Source of the DNA: Terana coerulea
Lineage: Eukaryota; Basidiomycota; Agaricomycetes; Polyporales; Phanerochaetaceae
Reading direction: 5' to 3'
Length of the DNA: 64,000 nt
NCBI GenBank assembly: GCA_024811115.1
Contig: JAKOGH010000740.1
Coordinates: forward strand, 534,473-598,472
Below, in pieces: positions 10,802 to 23,183 of the stretch (position 1 is its first letter; each line of letters starts with the position of its first letter). The translations under genes and the position numbers were made by a program. The notes under the pieces are model-generated. The model was not told where the DNA came from. It did not search any database and saw only the letters and a list, made by a program, of their open reading frames with translations.

Positions 10802-13210
10802 TCAAGCATTTCCCAGACTTCCTGGCCACCTCTCTTTCGCTACTGAGATGCCCGATATTAGCATATTCAGTTTAGCACACATTGTTGACATTACCTCTGC
10901 AATGACGCGCCTCATCTTGTGATACCGTGCCTCGAGCATCTCCGGGCTGAACCGGACAGGGGCGATCTCATAACCTGCCTTGCGGTTAATAGCGCTGTCA
11001 CTTTGGATTGCCGGAGGAGATACCGATCGAGTAGGAGATGGCAGGCTGCCCCTCGCTGCAAGATCCATCCTCCCAGACGCGGACTGTCGCGCGCGCCGCT
11101 GGGATATAAGATGAAGCAGACTTTGACTCGTCGCCGATCGCGCTCATGCTCGATTTCCCCTCGTCGGTGTGAACAGGATCTGCACGGCGGATCAAAGGAT
11201 GTGGTGGCGAAGGTGAGCTGTTGTTGCGACGCGGCGGCGAAGGATAACTGTACATGTTGACATCTGCTCCGAGGTCAAATAAAATCGTCAATGAAGAGGA
11301 CGAGACGAAGCATGTGATTGAACCTTTGAGGGAGGCGACAGGGCGGTCTTTCAGCTTTCCATCGAGGCTGGGGCTGGTTCCCACTTTCGCCTCTCCCCGA
11401 AATCCTCTCTGCACCTCCGCCAGACGGACTCTGGTTACCCTCCAAGCTTCTGAGCCAGAGGGTGATGTACGATTGGCGTGGTCCTGGCGAGAAGGTTGGT
11501 TCGAGGGCCGCCGTGGCGGGGGTCTGTACAGCACCCTGCGTGGCTTGGCGTCGACTTCATCCTGCTTCGTGAGAAGAGCCAGAGGAAGCTGGAACTTCCT
11601 AGTGGAAGGCTTTCCCCATTCCGCTGGTTTGTTTGTGGGCTTGTATTTGCTCCTTGGGGGCAACGTGGTCCATGCTTCGTCGGGAGAAGAGGAGAACGCT
11701 TCATATGCATCGCGTTTCCCATTGATGATGGAGCGTGCGGTCACGGCGGCGCACGGGGAAAATCTCGCTGCTGCGACTTTGTGGTCGGTTGCTCACGAGA
11801 TGGAGTGGGGAAACAGGGTTTAGAACTTGAGGAACGGTAGGAGGGTATCGGCTGCCTTGATCGGGCAGTTGATGGCTCCGGGGACCTGGAATTCCGTAGG
11901 TTCGAGTTCACGCGGAAGAATGGTGGAATGCTGGGAGACTTCTGGTGCAATTAAGTCGTTCTGGAAAGCATAACGTGCGGACAACGAACTGGGGGGCTGT
12001 GAGAATTCTGGGGCATGTATAGGAGATGAGCAAGTCTGTCGGACGGAATGTCGATCCTGGGGTCGATCGGGCATCGGACTAGAATGAGGAAATACGGAGA
12101 ATGGATTTCTGGCATATCTTCTGGTGGCATTCTGAGAGAACGGAAGACGAGGCATCTGCGTGATTTAAGCTTCAGATTGAGACAAAAGCGGCAAAGGTCA
12201 CCCTACCTGATATAGTATGAGAATCCGACGGGCAAAATTGCCAACGTCCCCTGTAGCCCCGATCCGCCGGCTGGGGACAGAGCTGGCGGCTGGAAACTCT
12301 GCATATTGTGTAAAGCATCCATGAGAAGTCAGGCAAACAGCATATATTAAGCCAACTCGTACGCACCGTGTTGACGCGCTAGATTCCCTTTACTAACCCT
12401 ACGAACGTTCGGCGGAGTGCATAATAACGAGGAGTTGCCTTCAGCGGAAGCATGCATGCGACCATAACCATCAGAAGGTTGACCTCCAGGTGTACTAGGA
12501 AGTTGTTGGCTAGTGCTGAAGGAGTCATCAGGTAACATCTCCTCAGCTGGTTGATCAAGATTCGTTGCAAGACGTCGATTGTGCTTTTCCAGAGAGCGTA
12601 TAGACGGTTTCGAGCGCATATAGCCAGTTTCCGTCAGGTAGTCGGTCGCTGGTGCGGACGGCATAGCATCAGAGGGGTTTCCGCAGCTATCGAAGTCGCC
12701 CGATACCGCCGTCTTAGGAGGTTGCTGTGTGTAGAGTGCAGCTTTTCGCGAGATAGGCTTCTCGGTAGGTTTGAGAAGAATCTTGCCCCCGTGAGATGAG
12801 AGCCTTGGTTGCTGCTTCTTGAACGCTTCCACGATCTTTCCTTCAGGCTGTTTTTTTCGTGGCCGTCATCGGTACAGCAGAGCTAACAGCAGGTTGAGCG
12901 GGGCGGACGGCAGCATTGACCTTTGCTATGGACCATGGGTTTGACTTGAAGATAGCTTCCTCATGCCTGGAAGACAGGTCTAGATCTTGGATGAGTCGCG
13001 AGTCTTCTGAGACAGGTTTCTGCGGAGCCGTCAAGTCTCCAGAGGTGCCTAAGACAGGGTTTCGAGGAGCGGGGGAATTAGCATCAGAGTCAGAGTCGGA
13101 ATAAACATTTTTCGAAGATTGCGAGACCAGCAGGATGAGTCTGTGGATTTGAGTTGCCGTTTCAATACCATGAAATTCGCGGCCAAATAGGTGAAAGAGC
13201 AGGAAGACTA
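10802..13210 (-). CDS. Hypothetical low-complexity protein, multi-exon
   Basis: Several minus-strand open stretches read like one gene for a mostly disordered protein. In order from the 5' end: a Ser/Asp-rich part near 13110-12860 (NVYSDSDSDANSPAPRNPV), a long part near 12830-12395 (EAFKKQQPRLSSHGGKILLK, ending PPNVRR before a GTTAGT donor), a short exon near 12300-12215, an exon at 12155-11825 and a longer one at 11765-11050. The last segment ends at 10802 with RFSPEMLEARYHKMRRVIAE, which may form a helix. The frame changes near 11050 without a clean intron. I do not recognise any domain. The start codon was not settled and may lie upstream of 13210. Serine, proline and charged residues dominate, as in fungal scaffold or cell-cycle proteins, but I assign no function. 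Confidence 0.45.
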
Positions 13211-13440
13211 AGAGACCCAAGTTTCGTGATGGTAGAGGCTAGAGAGCGGGACATGGCTATAGCGCTTATTCTTTCGCTTGTGGCGCTCCGAAGGGTAGAC
13301 GCGCATCGGGAATCGGCCCTCGGGAGTCGGGATGTGCGTACTTTCCCACGACTTGCTTCTTCCTTCAACAGTCTGCAGCAATACGACATCTCCTTGACAC
13401 TCCTCCTGCACACTGCTACCCTAGACAACGGAAAGGTCAA

Positions 13441-14563
13441 GGGTAAAAACTAGCGATAATTTTGCCCGTCCTTTTATGATGAGCAGAAAGCTCTGGACTG
13501 CTAAATCCGTCATGGCGAGGAATCAGGATCGACTTGCAGGTGAGCAGTCTACATGTAGCGTTCACGAAGGTTATGACATATTAAGCCCTCGAATAGGTCG
13601 CTTGCAATGCATTAGTGCCTCTAATGTGTGCTTGAGCTAGTAGACTTCACGAAGGGTTCGACACTTCGGTAGTCTCGTTATAGCATATACTTCAACTACA
13701 ACGACTTCACCGATATAACGTTGCTTGAAGGGCTGTGTAGTATGCATGCTAGGGACGGTGGCGCATGGGTATGGAGATCAGCAAGGTGAGTCTTTAACCC
13801 AATAGTACAGCATCCTGGTACAGGTTGACGTGTCTGATCATGGTACAGCCTTGGCTGCGTTCGTCAGAATGCATCCGTCAATCTCACATATCCCAATGAG
13901 CTCGTCCGGCATGCCGCAATTGCCTCCACAAAGCCATAACTCGTGCATCAGCAACCTTTGAACAAGGCTCAAGCTTTACTCTTCATCAGGTCTTCTTAGG
14001 GTGGCCAAAACCCAAGTCCTGTTCCGCAGTCTTCTAGCCGGCAGCTAACCTGGTGGCATGACCCTATGCTGTGTATGCTCATTTTACGGCCGCCTTCCTC
14101 GTCACCGTTCGTGCTCAGGGAAACTCTTAGAGCGCTCAGGCAGTGCTCCGTCCTCATCGGCGGGTTGTGCGTCTCTCATTGTCGTTATGCAAAGTTAAAG
14201 TGTTCATGAACGTCCCTGCTGATCCAGCTCGATGAAGTATACTCGCTAGCGCTATATGTTGTCTGGAAATCACTGCCTAACACCGGGACGTACAGAACTT
14301 AGCAATAGGATCACCTACTCATGGATCCCGGTGCGTCCTAGACTTCCTAGGACGCTAGGACGCTCTCAGCTGATAGATGGCTTATGTGCAGCTTGAGTGG
14401 CATATGCTGTGAGCCCCACGCCAAACCTATGCGCTATGATGCATGCGGGGTAGTGTACGTGGTTCTCATTGTTTCAGGAACACGGCCACTCACGTCGAAA
14501 AGTAGCCAAAATCTCTATATATGAGGTTGTCTCGAGCATCCCATTCACTCTACTTCGCTGGAA
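13441..14563. other. Gene-free stretch
   Basis: About 1.1 kb contain no open frame of 60 codons on either strand until just before the next gene. There are short direct echoes such as CCTAGGACGCTAGGACGCTC near 14347, but no long repeat, hairpin or tRNA-like box that I could confirm. The right part is presumably the promoter of the gene starting at 14564. Confidence 0.4.
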
Positions 14564-17500
14564 ATGTTGGAACGTATCAGACGCCGTGTCTCCAGCCGCT
14601 CCCGAGGGCGTCCAACAAGACAGGAAGCTCTTGGGAAAGACGGCCTCGCTCCTCCTCACGCCCCTGGCCCCAAGGAACCTTTCGTCCCAACCAGTTCAAG
14701 ATCAGGAGCATCATCTCCGGTCCAAATTGTACGGCAGGTTCAACAACAAACCGCGCAGTTCCAGCCACCTTCAGAGTATTCGCGCATGCCTATGCCTGTT
14801 ACATGGGCCAGCACTAGCAACAGTGACGAAACATCTGAATCATCATTGGACGACTTGGCAGGCATCGCAAGGACCGTGCATGGTGGTTCTCCTCAATTCT
14901 CCAAAATCGAGGAAAAGTTGGACCGAGGTGGTATGTTGGCTTACTCTCACTTCCTCGGCATAGATTAATGTTAAATACAGGAGAGCGCTTGGGCGGCGGG
15001 GTACCGAGTGCAGAGGTACCAACGAATGTCGACGATGCACTGCAAGCTCTTAAGCGAGGAATTAGCACTTTTATGGACGAAATTCACCCATTCATGAGAA
15101 TTCTGGATGAAGTCGCCAGAATCCATCCTTTCATCGCCGGTATGTGCTGACATACCTTAAGCTGTTTTCAATGTTCTGAGGTGCTTTCAGGACCCATTTT
15201 AGCTTTCAAGGCCGTATACAGTATGGAGCGCACTCGACAAGAGAACGACAAGAGAATTATCGCGCTATATGTTGCCATGAAAGACATGATTGCGGTTCTT
15301 GTAGAGTATGCTGTTGTAATTTCTATTTCCGATGTGCGTCCGGTTCTAACATACCTTACAGATTGCGAAACGTCAAGGACACCGAACATATCGCGCTTGA
15401 TGGGATTACAATTGAAGCACGCATGCAGTCATTGGCTACTCGTGCAGCGGAAGATATCAAGGATTGTGCAAACGCCTGCGACACGTACTCGAAGAAAAAA
15501 TTGTTGGTCAAGGTGTTGAAGGCGCCTATATGGGAAGGACGGCTAGCCGAGTTCATTGGCCGTTTCCAGGGTTTGAAATCCGAGTTCAAGCTAGCTATAG
15601 AAATCCATACCGCCAATGTGGCTGACGGTGTAAAGAGGGCAGTTGACACGATTGACACGAAGTACGTTTGAGAATCACTTTTTGGCGCGCATGCTCACAG
15701 TCCTACCTAGAGTCGATACCCTCACGGACCTACTTCAACGTCTTTTCCACGATTTGAAACCTCGGGACGAAGTCCTGATGGAGACGAAGGTGCACGAGCG
15801 AGGAGGCATGGAGGCCGTCCAAAGGAACGACACGATGCTCCGTGAGTTGCTCGAGATCGAACAGAGCATGGTATTCTCCAACCGCAAGGGCATCTCGAGA
15901 ATAAGCAGTTCCGTTGTCGTCTTACCGGAGGCAGTTGATACCAAGCTCAGGCCTGACATCAGCGAGCGTACGATGCAGGACTCAACCGCCTTTCTGAAGG
16001 ATTTGAAGGCCGATCTGCAAGAAGACTGGAACACTGCTGTTGGGCGAAACATGGCTGTGTTCCAGCGCAAGTTCGACATTCAGCAGCGCAGGCTTCGTGA
16101 AGATCTATCTCAGATTATTTACGAAGACAACAACCGGGTCATTCGAAAACTCAGCGCTGGTCCCCATGACAGCATTAAGAACGACGTATGTGCTGTAACT
16201 CTCTCAGTCTGCCTTGCTTCACTTACCTTTTACAATGCCCAGGAAATCAGGGAAATATGGACAGAAATGGTCAGTGGCTACAGCACCACTTTACATTCTT
16301 TCGTCTCGCTCACGCCGAATGCTAATTCAGCGCTGGAAGCGAAACGTGGAAGCCGCCAGGTTTGCGATGACACTGCGCGAGCATTTCACAGACAAGGCCT
16401 ACGGTCTCCACGACACGCATGTTCCCACGTCTTCAAGACTGGCTCGCATCGACGACTGGACGATGGAGTTAATCGAGCTTCTGCACGTTCAGCGCATCAA
16501 GGAAGCATTCGACGAAGACGATTCTGGTTATGTGACCGTTCGTGAAGTCAATAGGTTCACCGATATGCAGCCCGCTGCACTAGGATGGAGGTCAGTATCT
16601 CTTCCTAGGCTTCCTAGGCTATTATCTCATGACGCAAATGTTCAGCTTACAGCACTGGATCTCGTACTGGACAATCGGTGTGTGATAGGGATGCAATAAC
16701 GTTCACCCCAATGTTGATAACATCTCTTGATAGGCTGGCAAATTACAGCTACCATGTATCGAGACAGGATTCGCAGGATCTTCGCCCGCATGTTCCAGAT
16801 GCGGGAAGGCGTACTTCCCCAGAATCGCTACATGGTCGATGGCTATCTGCACAAGGTCTGGGTGGATGGAGCGAAGATTATTGAGTCGCTGCGGCCTGCA
16901 GATGTTGCGCCTGGCCATCTGGAGCGCAAATTCATGGACTACGCGGAACACGAGGAGGCGAGGATCAAGCAAAACCTTGAGGGGGTACGCTACAACATCG
17001 ACGCATTGGATACTATAACCATGGTGACTGGCCCTGGGAGGCTGGAGAACGTATGTGTTTCCTCTCAGCATATTGTTCATCAGACTGACCTTCTCCAGCA
17101 CACTTTCCCTCTGCTATACTTGTTAATGAGATATCACCTCGCTCTCTTCAAGCTCGCACAGGAAAGAGTCTTGCATCAGGACGCAGTCTTTCTCATGGCA
17201 TCAAGCAGTTTACTCCGTGTTTATGAAGCTTTCGCCCTTCGTTATTCGCATTTGTCCGGTGAGTACGCTATAGTCTAATCGACATTGGCGCAGCTTATCC
17301 ACTTTTTCTTCCAAGCTTCGTTTGTACACAGAGGCTTGGATATCACTTCACACATCAAGAACGTTGCGTGCGAACTTGCGAGTCAATTTTACATATTTGA
17401 GGTTCAGCAATTTACATTTTGCCTCACAGTTTGAGTATTACGACAATCCCGCAACTATGTGGAAGGCAATCCCCGACCAGATATATGTAGATGATGAGAT

Positions 17501-19602
17501 GTTGGGCACCCCATATGTCGACGACTTGCCACCGAGGATAGACGTTGACAAATCTGTTCTTCAAGCACCACCCACACCGTTGCTTGCGGAACACGCAATC
17601 CCGTCGCGACGTAGCATTGCTGAACAGGAGCTTACACCGTCATATATGATACCTCTGTTCGTACAGCCTAATGCCAAGTTTAATTCCACTCTACTAACCG
17701 ACGTCTCTCGCATGCTTAGCCTTGGCGAATGGAATGGTTTTGTTTACAGCAGGACGGAATATCCAATCTTCCTCATAACATCGTTCAATGCTCACGCCTC
17801 GACATCATCCGAGCACCGACTTCGAAGCGCGCGGTGGACATTACGGCTCCTCGTATCATCTCACAGGAACATGTCTTCAGAGAGGCGATAAGCCCGTCCA
17901 GATCAAGTTCGCCATCCGCTACTCCCAGGAATTCCGCACGAAGTACTTTTCTGGTTATTTACGGGACGACAAAACCATCTTGGGCTCGGAGGGATGGAAC
18001 GAAGATCCCTCCACTCACCAATATCGATTTGTACTCAAGAAAGTCTCAGCAGACATCATGTGCCGCCGCCCTCCACCCGGCGAGTTCCGTCGAAACAAGA
18101 TCGCCGCCCTCTGGAAATTCGCTCGTTCAGCGACTTTGTACTTAGCTCGCAAGAAGCTATGGTCTTGGTCCTTTTTCGCGGAGCGCAGGGATACGCGGAG
18201 AAATCTCATCGAGTTCGATATCAGGAACTATACGTCTTACGGACGCCCGCTGTCTGCTGAAGAGCGTTCGTTTTGGACGATCAAGAGAGGAGTAATCACC
18301 GCTGTCGACGCGAGTGTCTATCGCTATATGCGTGATTTGCAGCTCAAGCTGGTCCCCATGCACCTGTATGTGTCCTCCTTTGTTTCGCGCTCGTTGAGAA
18401 GTCTCATATAGCAAATCTCAGCGATATCGCCTGCGCAGGTTGCTTGTACTACATACGAGGGGCACGGCTCATTTGCCTAGACTGTCTTCCTTCGGATGGA
18501 AACCACGCTAACACCGTCAATTTCTGCGACGATGAGCGATGTCTACTTGCCCCAGTCAAAGACCGTGGTCCTTCGCAAGATCCACATCGGCCGACACACG
18601 ATCTGATAAAGGTTCGGGCTGTGCAGCATCTTCGAGACATGTATGCGTTGCAGGAGTCGGCATGCGAAGCGCTTGTCTTAGCGAAGAATGCGTTGCAATA
18701 TAGTCTCGTTTCCAACGCTTTCCCTAAATAACGCTTCCTCGGACCTCAGCGGTATGTCATGTTTTGTGTGTCTACCAGGATTCCGCTGATAGAATGCGAA
18801 TTTGAAGGCGCGTCCTACAGCGCGGACGATTCGTTCCCAGAAGAGCAGCACACGATGAAGTCTCCTGCCGGATCCCCTGTGCTGCAATCTTCGTTCAGGA
18901 AAAGCAAGCGGCCGAAGACCCCCGTCGCCGCGGTTCCCAGTCCTACATCTCCTGCAGCGTATGCAAATCCAGCCTCGACCTATCCCAAAACTGCTGGTTC
19001 TGCGTCGATTGCTTCGAAGACGGTCAGTCTTCGCGTTCTCACTCGCAAGCACGAACACATCTCATGTCGGAGCCCCAGATCGCCGAGTGTTCTTATGCAA
19101 AGAATGCGAGGCCAACACGCTCCTCTCTTGTGTGTCGTGTTTGAGACCATATCGACAACCTACGTGGTACTATGGATCCTCGCACCGTTCGTTCAGAGTC
19201 ACTTCTGCTGTCGGGGTTCCGCTGATGTTATCCCCTGCAGAGGACAAGTTCACCTGTAATACATGCACGGCGCAGGACATGACCCCGCCACCTCCCATCG
19301 GACCACGGCACTCCTATGTGCACTCCCTAGTGAAATGCAACCCGAGCACGGAAGAATACGTCCCGGAGCTGGTCGCATCGCCCACCGAAGTTCGACCAGC
19401 CGCGTTGGATAACGACATTTCGGAGATGCGGTCAGACATCCAGCAGCTACGCGAAACGGTCGGCGAGCTATCGCGAGGCATGAAGAGCATGCAAGACATG
19501 CTCGGTCAGCTGCTCTTGCACCCTACCTTCTCTGCAGCCAGTCGTCCTGTAACGGTGTCCGACTCAATCTCAGACACCCCGGAGTCCGACTTGCAGTTAT
19601 GA
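14564..19602 (+). CDS. Large multidomain protein: MLKL-like helical N-terminus, EF-hand, ZZ-type zinc fingers
   Basis: A gene of a dozen or more exons encodes a protein of roughly 1,200 residues. The N-terminus is disordered. Then comes an all-helical block (ALKRGISTFMDEIHPFMRIL, AFKAVYSMERTRQENDKRII, then CANACDTYSKKKLLVKVLK) that resembles the four-helix bundle of MLKL/HeLo-like cell-death proteins. A single EF-hand follows near 16.5 kb, with loop DEDDSGYVTVRE. Around 18.45 kb and 18.95-19.35 kb are Cys-rich segments: CAGC plus CLDC in the first, and CSVCKSSLDLSQNCWFCVDC, FLCKEC and a closing HSYVHSL in the second, both like ZZ fingers. The C-terminus is a coiled coil (DISEMRSDIQQLRETVGELS). 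The ATG at 14564 opens the first long exon and TGA closes at 19600-19602. One junction near 17.37 kb fits a GC-AG intron. A frame shift near 17815 has no intron to explain it. The domain order is common in agaricomycete genomes; its function is unknown. Confidence 0.75.
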
Positions 19603-19730
19603 GAGTCCTTCGCGTACGATGCGCTAGTCATAACCTTACCCACACAATGGAACTCATATCATATGTAGCTACAGCAGGTGTCTGGATAGTAATGTACAAT
19701 ACAACTTTCGTATCCGTTCAAAACATCGTC

Positions 19731-21021
19731 TTACAGTTTCGCCGAAATCGACTCGGCTGCCCCTCCATCTCGCTCTCGCTCTTTCTCCAGTTGTTCTATC
19801 GCCTTTCGGGCTAGTATTGCCTTACCAGCTCTACTCGAGTTCGGTCGATTTAGCTTCTTGGATATCCAGTCTCCAATGTCTACCATCTTGTCCAGATTCC
19901 CAGCGGTCGAGTATTGGCTTCCTTGTAGGGCGTACATGACATCCTCGGTTGCGACATTGCCCGTTGCGCCAGGCGAGTATGGGCAGCCACCGAGGCCACC
20001 GACAGAAGAATCAAAGGTCCTGATGCCCAGGTTGAGGGCAGTGATCACATTTGCTACCGCGGTACCAAACGTATCATGGAAATGCCCCTACGACGCATAT
20101 ATAGCGATGAGTTTCTATTGTACATATCCAGGAGTAGCGCGTACGACTTACAGCGAGGTCCCCTGCCTTTGCTGCACCGGCTCCTCCCATGACAGTCTCC
20201 AACATTCTGCTCACAGTGGCAGGTGTACCGGTGCCGACCGTGTCTCCCAAGCTCACTTCATAGCAACCCATGTCCAACAGCGCCTTGGATACCTCTTTGA
20301 CCTTCTGCGGATCCACGTTTCCTGAATACGGACATGATATGACAACGCTGACATATCTGCGTTCCCGGTCGTCATGCATGGTATACCAGGGATAAACGAT
20401 GCATTTTGTACTCACCCTCGTACACGTAGCCCATGGTCTAAGGCCTTCTTGGTCACTGCCTCAAGACGTTCCAAGCTCTCCGCAATGGTGCAATTTGTGT
20501 TGGCTTTGCAAAATGCTTCCGAGGCGGCAGTAAAGATGGCAATCTCGTCTGTTGGAGGCGGGGTGGCCTGGGATGGCGGATGTTTAGCCAGGAGGTCGAG
20601 GAGCAATTCCAGCCCTTTCAGGTTCGGCACAAGTACTGGGTAATGTACTCCTGGGACTCTATGCATCTTCGATATTACTTCCGCCGTACCTGCCATCTAC
20701 CCGCAAGATGAACGTGGTGTTATATTCAAATGGAACTCCAAGAGCTGGCGTGCGCACCTGCGGCACCCACTTCGGACTGACGAAGCTTCCAGCCTCGATG
20801 GTTTGCATCCCTGCGCCGTTCAACCGCTCGATGAGCTCAATCTTGACTTCCGGTGGGATTACTGCTTTCTCGTTCTGCAACCCGTCGCGGGGTCCGACTT
20901 CAACGATGCGCACGTAATTCGGGTCGTTTTTGTTGGCATGTTTGCTGGCTCCGGTATAGGCCCTCTGAGGAACCCTTGCGCGTGCGCACGCAACTCGTTG
21001 CGCGAGCCGTCGAGTGAACAT
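19731..21021 (-). CDS. HMGCL: Hydroxymethylglutaryl-CoA lyase, mitochondrial
   Basis: The enzyme splits HMG-CoA into acetyl-CoA and acetoacetate, the last step of leucine breakdown, in the mitochondrial matrix. Four exons, 21021-20758, 20696-20416, 20356-20152 and 20087-19731, join in frame with GT-AG introns to give 368 residues. The N-terminus is Arg-rich and free of acidic residues for about 25 positions, as expected of an import signal. Hallmarks are all present: VEVGPRDGLQNEK with the catalytic Arg and Asp, the HxH metal ligands in GHFHDTFG, and GGLGGCPYSPGATGN with the active-site Cys in the glycine-rich loop. The gene is divergent from an enoyl-CoA hydratase gene, which fits a joint role in acyl-CoA catabolism. 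No frame break was seen. Confidence 0.96.
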
Positions 21022-21482
21022 TACAGTAATGCGAATGTTCGTACGGACGAGGGAGTAGACCGGGATTTACCCCGTGGGGAACGTTGAAAGCGATGACGGC
21101 TGGTTCATCATATGTGCGCTCGTCGAAGGTCGAAGTGCCATCCGGGGATAACTCAAAACTACTCAAACGACGTCAGGAAGTTCGACCGGGTTTATTCGGT
21201 TCGGGGCTGCACCCCACGCTCTCTGTCCCGACCACCACCCACTCCGCAACCCATATACCGCCTGAGACCGCTGCAATTCTGCTTGAGCCTGACAAACACT
21301 CTGCGAGTGCTCGGATTGCGTTCTGTTGCATTGCATCGGATCGGCTTCGGACTGTGCCAAGGCTGCCGCAGCAACGGATCCTTTCCGACTCTGAGATATA
21401 ATACCGGTACAGGTACCGCGTTGTCCTGTATCACTCACGGTCCCATCCGTATATCATCCTCGTGTCCCCTGAAGACCCTGTC
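21022..21482. promoter_or_regulatory. Shared divergent promoter region
   Basis: The 461 bases between the two ATGs must hold the start regions of both HMG-CoA lyase (-) and enoyl-CoA hydratase (+). I saw no canonical TATA box. Co-regulation of the two mitochondrial enzymes from this segment is an inference from the arrangement alone. Confidence 0.5.
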
Positions 21483-22574
21483 ATGTCCAGATTGCTCCAA
21501 ACGACCTCACTTCGTCCCGCCGCTGCAGCCCTCAGACGAAACTCTACCCTGCAAATACGGCTGCGCCTCATGTCGACCAAGCAGTACGAGTACATCCTCA
21601 CATCCCGTCCTGCGGACGGCGTAGCCCTCGTTACATTGAACAGGCCCAAGGCCTTGAACGCTCTATCCACGCCCCTTTTCACGGAGCTAAACGAGGCACT
21701 GGCGGAATTCGATGAGGACGACTCAGTTGGTGCAGTAGTGCTTACGGGCAGCGATCGCGCCTTCGCTGGTATGTGGGCTATGACTATGTAGCCTGGGACG
21801 CAGCTCATTTGGGGCTACGTCACTTAGCTGGTGCGGATATCAAGGAGATGAAGGACAAAACTTGTACGTGATAAATATTTACATGTGAGCTACGCCCGAT
21901 CTTTTGTCTCTAGACAAAGACGTCTACAAGGGCAAGTTCCTCGAGGACTGGAGCAAGTTGAGTACTCTCAGGAAGCCAGTCATCGCCGCCGTGAGCGGGT
22001 ATGCGGTTCGTCTTCGTACCCTTAGCCTCTTAACCGTACTGACTCAATCAAAGCTGGGAGGCGGTTGTGAGCTTGCCCTGATGTGTGACATTATCCTTGC
22101 ATCCCCGACAGCAGTCTTCGGTCAGCCTGAAATCAACCTCGGCGTCATCCCTGGTGGAGGCGGAACCCAGCGACTGGCACGCAGCATCGGCAAGTCGCGC
22201 GCCATGGAACTCACTCTCACCGGAAGAAACTTCACCGCTGCTGAAGCGGAGAGCTGGGGAATGGTTTCCAGAGTGGTTGAGGAAGGATCCGGCAAAGTTG
22301 TCGAAGAGGCTGTCAAGATGGCGGGTTTAATCGCGAGCAAGGGTCGATTGGCTGTGCAGGCCGGGAAGGAGGCAGTCAATGCTGCCTTCGAGACTACTCT
22401 GGAGGAAGGTCTGAGGACCGAGAGACGAGTGTTCTACGGGCTGTTTGCTACCGAGGACCAGAAGGAGGGTGAGTACCGAGCTTCACACTACACTACCCGC
22501 AAGCGCTGACAACTCCGTGCGTAGGCATGAGTGCCTTCGCTGAAAAGAGGAAGCCTGTCTGGAAGAACGCCTGA
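21483..22574 (+). CDS. Enoyl-CoA hydratase, mitochondrial (crotonase family)
   Basis: This ECHS1-type enzyme hydrates trans-2-enoyl-CoA thioesters in beta-oxidation and branched-chain amino-acid breakdown. The protein starts MSRLLQTTSLRPAAAALRRN, an Arg-rich import signal, and a second Met (MSTKQYEYI) follows near the expected mature end. Exons begin at 21483, and the introns lie near 21769-21830, 21865-21914, 22000-22054 and 22467-22525. Both catalytic glutamates are in place: one in LGGGCELALMCDIILAS, the other in FGQPEINLGVIPGGGGTQRL. The N-terminal oxyanion-hole region reads AGADIKEMKD. The C-terminus is FAEKRKPVWKNA, as in typical members, and the TGA is at 22572-22574. Length matches the family at about 290 residues. 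No frame break was seen. Confidence 0.95.
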
Positions 22575-23183
22575 ATGTAAAATTCAAGGTGCTAAGCATC
22601 ATGTACTACTATTCGATTGATACCAGACATTTTGGAACACTCTGGAGAAGCACACAGCTACCTTGTCATCAACCTGCTACTTTTATGAACACTTAGTGCC
22701 ATGCAGTATTATATGAAACACACCCTGCTCAAAATGATACTTAGCACTTACTTTACAAACTGATTACACTTCATACCCGCGGCAGTTGACTGCTGAACAT
22801 ACTTACCTTCCTTAAGAAGAAGCGTCTATGAATTGCAAATTGCTTGGTCATGACTCTTTTGGATGGCCGATCAGTAAGTTGTCCTCCGAACAGCCGACCC
22901 CAAGCTTAACGCTACACAGGCCAATGTAAGGAAATCTTCTACTATGCTCTTTCGCTATAGTGTTATGAACCTGCACCAAAACTCTTGCTTATTTCGCTCC
23001 CTGGCAGTACTGAAGACCGTGGTACCAGTAGGAGCTTCTGGCACATCTGTGCTTCAAGAAGACGGAAGGTGAACTCAATCCCACTCCCACCCTTAGTCTT
23101 CCACCCTTGTCCTCGGACTCTTCAATATCAAGTGAGTCGTATCTTAGCTCTCCTAGTATAGTTGCTGAAAGATCACCTGCAGT
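22575..23183. other. Intergenic region
   Basis: About 600 bases lie between two plus-strand genes. The left part is AT-rich and likely holds the 3' untranslated region of the hydratase gene. The right part should contain the promoter of the PRiA4-MYND gene. A minus-strand open frame at 22989-23396 overlaps the next gene and looks like chance. Confidence 0.4.

Noticed and set aside
11895..11920. GGTTCGAGTTC resembling a tRNA B-box on the plus strand
   Set aside because: No cloverleaf can be folded and the site lies in a probable exon of the opposite-strand gene.
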